Below are positions 13,996-17,715 of a stretch of 17,715 bases of DNA, one piece after another. Position 1 is the first letter of the stretch, and each line of letters begins with the position of its first letter. This stretch comes from an uncultured Candidatus Melainabacteria bacterium (GTDB taxonomy: Bacteria > Cyanobacteriota > Vampirovibrionia > Gastranaerophilales > Gastranaerophilaceae): positions 1 through 17,715 of the forward strand of contig CAKVJR010000027.1 of NCBI GenBank assembly GCA_934754855.1, written 5' to 3'. A model generated the notes under the pieces. That model was not told the origin of the DNA. It made no database searches and saw only the letters and a list, made by a program, of their open reading frames with translations. A program made the translations under genes and the position numbers.

Positions 13996-15666
13996 ATGAA
14001 AAAAAAGATTTTAGGATTAAGTTTAATATATTTTCTGATTTTCGTATTAATTTACGGGGTGTTGATTATTAATCCTTTTTATACGGATTGGTGTTTGTGG
14101 CAAAATCCGAAATTGGACATTGATATTCCCATAAATCATCTGAATTTTCTTGCTTTTATGAATGCGAAATCGCCTGTTCCTTTTATGGAAAATAACTCTT
14201 TTCCTTGTCAAATCGGGGTTATGTATGTTGATTGCTTGCCTGCTTTGGCGGTTATTTTGAAAATTTTAATCGGAATTTTTCATAAAAGCGGATTTATAAA
14301 CTTTCAATATGCGGGACTTTATGGGGTTTTAAACGCTTGTCTGTTGGGGCTGTTATCGTTCTTTTTCATTAAAAAAATCAATAAAACCAATGATATCAAT
14401 GCTTTTTTATGCAGTTTGTTTTTTGTTACGGCACCGATATTTTTGGATAGATTTCCGAGAAATTACGCCCTTTCGTCGATGTGGTTAATTTTGTTATCTT
14501 TTGTTCCGTTGGTGTTTCATGAGCATTTTGACAGAAGAAAATTTTTCTTGTTCTGCTTTTTGCTCGGGGCAATGGCGGTGAGTATTCACACTTCGTATAT
14601 TCCTGTTTTGTTTGTAAATCTTTGTGTTTGCTTGATTTATGACGGATTTTGCAAAAACGGACGGGGATTTTCACCTTTGGCTATAATTTTGTATCTCGTC
14701 GGTGTTGTTTCCGTATTTGCTTTGTTGGGCGGATTGGTTAGCGATATGACGGCTGACAGTTATTATGGTCAGTATTTGTTTAATTATGCGGGATTTGTTG
14801 CTCCGACTTATGCGTTTTATAATTTTTCGTCTGTTGTTTTGCCGTTTTTAAATTTTATTCCTTGTGCCGATATTCTCTCTTCTCATGAGGGGTTTGCGTA
14901 TCTTGGGGCGGGAATTATTCTGCCGAGTTTTGTTATGGGGATTGCATTCATTTTGGCATTGGGCAAAAAAGATTTCCGAGAAAAATACAGAAATTTCATC
15001 AATAATAATCAATTATTATGTCTTTTGTTCGGATTTTTGTTTGTGTTTATGGTGATAATTGCATCTTTGCCAAAAATCAGTTTTTTGGATTGGACGGTAT
15101 CTTTTGAGTTGCCGATATTTATCAAATTTTTCTATACTTTCTTGCGTGCTGCGGGACGGTATATTTGGACAGATGTTTTTATCATTTATTTCTTGGTTTT
15201 GTCGGTCATTTTGAGATGCTTCAGGGCAAAAGTTGCGACGATATTGATATCGTTGTGCTTGCTCGTTCAGATTGTCGATTTGAAAGACATTCTTTTCCAT
15301 ATCCATATTGATTATGCGTTAAAAAAATCTTTTGTTTCTTCGATTAAAACAGAAGAGGTTTGGAATAAACTTGCAGAGGGAAAGAAGAACTGTTTTATTC
15401 TTGATGATTCAAGATATCATACGCCGTCGCTTTGTCCGATTTATTTTTGGGGCTTAAAGAACGGATTGCGGTTCAATTCAATGGTTTATTCAAGACATTA
15501 TGTCGATGAATTTTCGGTTTTTGAGGACAGATTAAAAAATCCTCAAGACGATGATTTGTTTGTATTTTTTGATTTCCACAGTTATTATGATTTGGATCAT
15601 CTGCATTGTCATTTAGTTGACGGTTGTACAATTTGTGCAAAAAATCCGTTTAAAGCATTGGAATAA
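13996..15666 (+). CDS. DUF6311-like GT-C multi-pass membrane protein, paralogue 2 (divergent)
   Basis: 556 residues with the same plan as its neighbours: NPFYTDW with D31 at exactly the same position, MYVDCLPALA (D79), FQYAG, RFPRNYALSSMWLILLSF, LRAAGRYIW and a hydrophilic C-terminal domain with PIYFWGLKNGLRFN and DDDLFVFF. It is clearly the outlier of the three: loop 1 is 13-14 residues shorter, and ALSSMW replaces ALSSQW. ATG 13996 is chosen because MKKKILGL aligns residue for residue with the starts of both paralogues; ATG 13990 and TTG 13987 are also in frame, and AAGG (13982-13985) could serve 13990. It probably has the same chemistry as the others with another acceptor or donor. Confidence 0.73.
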   Translation: MKKKILGLSLIYFLIFVLIYGVLIINPFYTDWCLWQNPKLDIDIPINHLNFLAFMNAKSPVPFMENNSFPCQIGVMYVDCLPALAVILKILIGIFHKSGFINFQYAGLYGVLNACLLGLLSFFFIKKINKTNDINAFLCSLFFVTAPIFLDRFPRNYALSSMWLILLSFVPLVFHEHFDRRKFFLFCFLLGAMAVSIHTSYIPVLFVNLCVCLIYDGFCKNGRGFSPLAIILYLVGVVSVFALLGGLVSDMTADSYYGQYLFNYAGFVAPTYAFYNFSSVVLPFLNFIPCADILSSHEGFAYLGAGIILPSFVMGIAFILALGKKDFREKYRNFINNNQLLCLLFGFLFVFMVIIASLPKISFLDWTVSFELPIFIKFFYTFLRAAGRYIWTDVFIIYFLVLSVILRCFRAKVATILISLCLLVQIVDLKDILFHIHIDYALKKSFVSSIKTEEVWNKLAEGKKNCFILDDSRYHTPSLCPIYFWGLKNGLRFNSMVYSRHYVDEFSVFEDRLKNPQDDDLFVFFDFHSYYDLDHLHCHLVDGCTICAKNPFKALE

Positions 15667-15700
15667 TATCGAAAAACTGAAATATTCCTTAATATTGCCT

Positions 15701-15728
15701 TTGGGAATGACAGTAAATTTGGTATTAT
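15701..15728 (+). promoter_or_regulatory. Promoter of DUF6311-like gene 3
   Basis: TTGGGA (15701-15706), a 16-nt spacer, then TATTAT (15723-15728) with TGG in front as an extended -10. It overlaps the shared AAATTTG box (15715-15721), which ends 35 nt before the ATG, as in gene 1. This is the best of the three candidates. Confidence 0.45.
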
Positions 15729-15756
15729 TGAAAAAAGTTATTAATGACGGTGGTAT

Positions 15757-17520
15757 ATGAAGAGAAAAATTTTCGGGTTAATTTTAATATATTTTTCCGT
15801 ATTTGTGCTGATTTACGGCGTTGTTATTTTAAATCCGTTTTATACCGATTGGATTGTTGCCAAAATGGAGCCGACTATGGTTAAAATTTTGGAGTGTTAT
15901 GCTTCGTATCCTGAGATGTTGAGAGATGTTCCGGGAAATCACCTCGACTTTTTGGCTTTTTTAAATTCAAGTGCGGGAATTATTTATTCTGATATGAATG
16001 CTTTTCCGTTTAAATCGGGCATTTTGTTCGTTGATTATATTCCGATTTTGTCGATTTTTGCTAAAATTTTAAAAATGATTTTTATGAAAGGTGCCGAATT
16101 TGTTGATTTTCAGTATATGGGAATTGTTGGTGCTTTTAATTTTATTTTGATTGGCTTGTTTTCTTTTTTGATTATCAAAAAAATTACGAAATGCGGATAT
16201 TTTAACGCACTTTTAGGGAGTTTGTTTTTTGTAATTTCTCCCGTTCTTTTGGAAAGATTCCCCGTCCATTTTGCATTGTCGTCGCAATGGCTTGTATTGG
16301 CGGCATTTTTGCCTTTTTTGTATTATCGGGAATTTTCGGAAAAGAAAAAATATTTGATTTTATATTGGCTCGTTTTAGGTTTTCTTGATGCGGGAACGCA
16401 GGTGTATTTCTTGCCCACGACGGGATTTATCGTTATTGCATTTATGTTTTACGATTATTTTATGAGCGGGGATAAGAAGACATTGTGGGGATATTTGCCC
16501 GCATTGGGTTTTGGAGCGTTTTTGGTTTATCTGATTGCGGGCGGTTTAGGGGCACAAGTTTCGGCGGAAACGGATTTGCATTGGTTCAGTTTATATGCTT
16601 TCAATTTGAATTCGTTTTATAACCCGACAATTTCCGAAAACTTCTTCTATTCTACGCTTTTGCCGTTTTTGAACGGAAGATTTTTGGTTAAAGATTTTTG
16701 TAATTGGGAAGGATTTTCTTATTTGGGGGCGGGAATTCTTTTGCCGTTGTTGCCGATTGTTTTTTATCTTTTGGTGAATTTGCCCCGAAAAAGTTTTCGA
16801 GAAAAGCATTCTGAATTTTTGTCAAAATATAAAATCGCAATTTTTGTTGGTGCAATATTTTTTGTTGTAACAATGATTTATGCTTGTTCTTATGAAATTT
16901 ATTTCAATCAAAGATTGGTTGTGAACATTGAATTGCCTGTATTTGTGCAGAAAATTTTGAGTATTTTCAGGGCACCCGGACGGGTAATTTGGGCAGATTT
17001 TTATTTGATTTATTTCTTTGTAATTTGTTTTATTATCAAAAATTTCAAAGCGTTTTTTGTATCGTTGATGCTCGGTGTTTTGATTGTTGTTCAAGCGGTT
17101 GATTTGAGCGTATTTTTCAGGATTTATCACGGGTTGTATGCTCATAAAACGGTTTATGAATCACCTTTGAAAAATGAAAAATGGGATAATTTGAAAGATA
17201 GTAAAAAATATCTTTTTATTTCTGATATAGAGCGTCTAAAGCCTTATCATTACAGAGATGTATTCTATTGGGCATTGAAAAATAATTTTAAAATTAACGC
17301 TTTAATTAACTCAAGAATCCCGAAAGATGAGAGCCTTGTTTTGTATGACAGAATGCACGAGCCGACAGATGATGATTTGTTTGTATTTTTGCCATTTCAA
17401 AAATCTATGGTCGGGGAAAATTCAAATCTTTCAAACTGTTATCTTTTAGACGGATTTATTGTTTGCGTCAAGTCGGATATTCCTGCGTTAAGACAATACA
17501 AAATTGATGTTAAAAAATAG
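15757..17520 (+). CDS. DUF6311-like GT-C multi-pass membrane protein, paralogue 3
   Basis: 587 residues, the close relative of paralogue 1. It has NPFYTDW (D31), FVDYIPILS (D93), FQYMG, KKITKCGYFNALLGSLFFV shared with paralogue 1, RFPVHFALSSQWLVLAAFLP, SFYNPTISENFF, FRAPGRVIW, and the hydrophilic C-terminus with YRDVFYWALKNNFKIN and DDDLFVFLPF. Differences from paralogue 1 in the shared block are largely synonymous, so the pair has been held by selection rather than copied recently. ATG 15757 follows GACGGTGG at 3 nt. It lies 90 nt after paralogue 2. The long C-terminal domain probably faces the periplasm and could set acceptor choice; that is inference. Confidence 0.75.
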   Translation: MKRKIFGLILIYFSVFVLIYGVVILNPFYTDWIVAKMEPTMVKILECYASYPEMLRDVPGNHLDFLAFLNSSAGIIYSDMNAFPFKSGILFVDYIPILSIFAKILKMIFMKGAEFVDFQYMGIVGAFNFILIGLFSFLIIKKITKCGYFNALLGSLFFVISPVLLERFPVHFALSSQWLVLAAFLPFLYYREFSEKKKYLILYWLVLGFLDAGTQVYFLPTTGFIVIAFMFYDYFMSGDKKTLWGYLPALGFGAFLVYLIAGGLGAQVSAETDLHWFSLYAFNLNSFYNPTISENFFYSTLLPFLNGRFLVKDFCNWEGFSYLGAGILLPLLPIVFYLLVNLPRKSFREKHSEFLSKYKIAIFVGAIFFVVTMIYACSYEIYFNQRLVVNIELPVFVQKILSIFRAPGRVIWADFYLIYFFVICFIIKNFKAFFVSLMLGVLIVVQAVDLSVFFRIYHGLYAHKTVYESPLKNEKWDNLKDSKKYLFISDIERLKPYHYRDVFYWALKNNFKINALINSRIPKDESLVLYDRMHEPTDDDLFVFLPFQKSMVGENSNLSNCYLLDGFIVCVKSDIPALRQYKIDVKK

Positions 17521-17550
17521 TCGTTTTGTGTTAATTTCTGTCAAGATTTT

Positions 17551-17574
17551 CAAGAAAAATGTTATTTTTCCTTG
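17551..17574 (+). terminator. Weak AT-rich hairpin after DUF6311-like gene 3
   Basis: CAAGAAAAAT, a GTT loop, then ATTTTTCCTTG: a stem of about ten pairs with one bulge, 30 nt after the stop. The T-run is inside the stem, so termination here is uncertain. It overlaps the -35 of the next promoter. Confidence 0.3.
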
Positions 17575-17600
17575 TATGAATTTTAGAAATTTTATATACT
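17572..17600 (+). promoter_or_regulatory. Promoter of the last, partial gene
   Basis: TTGTAT (17572-17577), 17-nt spacer, TATACT (17595-17600). The start of transcription would be near 17607, with the ribosome site AGGAG at 17613-17617 next. Confidence 0.5.
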
Positions 17601-17623
17601 GATAAATGTGTCAGGAGCGGTCA

Positions 17624-17715
17624 GTGTATAAGAAAAAATTTATAATATATTTTTCATCGTTTTTTCTTCCGGTGATGTTGTTATTCCTTGTGTTTTGGGA
17701 TAGTCAGATATCTCC
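17624..17715 (+). CDS. Start of a membrane protein gene, cut by the window end
   Basis: GTG start with AGGAG 6 nt upstream. The 30 visible residues are a basic start (MYKKK), one hydrophobic segment (about 6-25) and FWDSQIS. It looks like the first span of another multi-pass membrane protein. The layout recalls the N-terminus of YfhO-type GT-C proteins, but too little is visible to call a family. It does not begin like the three DUF6311-like paralogues. Confidence 0.5.
   Translation, partial: MYKKKFIIYFSSFFLPVMLLFLVFWDSQIS

Overview
The window is AT-rich (about one third G+C by eye) and looks bacterial. Its low G+C, Fe-S nuclease helicase pair, families of GT-C-type membrane proteins and dispersed intergenic hairpins (GTCATTCTGAG...AATCT, GGTCGACTAAAGTCGACC) fit an uncultivated gut bacterium. 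Non-photosynthetic Cyanobacteriota (Gastranaerophilales / Melainabacteria-type) would fit best. This is an inference from style; no taxonomic marker gene is present.

Layout. Positions 1-377 hold only repeats. On the minus strand, 378-1175 encodes a CdsA-type phosphatidate cytidylyltransferase with an atypical signature. Divergent from it, 1250-4257 is a two-gene operon: a BchE-like radical SAM protein, then a GT-C glycosyltransferase whose ATG overlaps the radical SAM stop codon. Positions 4258-5722 form a repeat-rich island around one small membrane protein gene (4674-5456), which has its own strong promoter and unusually ATA-rich codon use. Positions 5723-12068 are an AddB-like/AddA-like helicase-nuclease pair, translationally coupled. 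Positions 12162-17520 hold three tandem paralogues of a multi-pass DUF6311-like GT-C membrane protein. A new gene with its own promoter starts at 17624 and runs off the end.

How the genes fit together. AddA/AddB should act on double-strand DNA ends for recombinational repair. CdsA, the radical SAM/GT pair and the three DUF6311-like proteins point to envelope lipid and glycan work. That functional link is inferred from family type and proximity, not shown by the sequence.

The most notable observations are: (1) both members of the AddAB-like pair carry a complete PD-(D/E)XK nuclease with a four-cysteine Fe-S signature, while AddB has lost Walker A; (2) the CdsA signature is altered at four positions at conserved spacing; (3) the three DUF6311-like paralogues share an AAATTTG plus -10-like box upstream, at 35, 30 and 35 nt from the start codon; (4) two copies of a composite intergenic repeat, about 4.3 kb apart, differ by exactly one 49-bp palindrome-to-palindrome unit; (5) a modular family of hairpin repeats has constant ends and interchangeable palindromic centres. 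No tRNA, rRNA, CRISPR array, transposase or recognisable riboswitch was seen.
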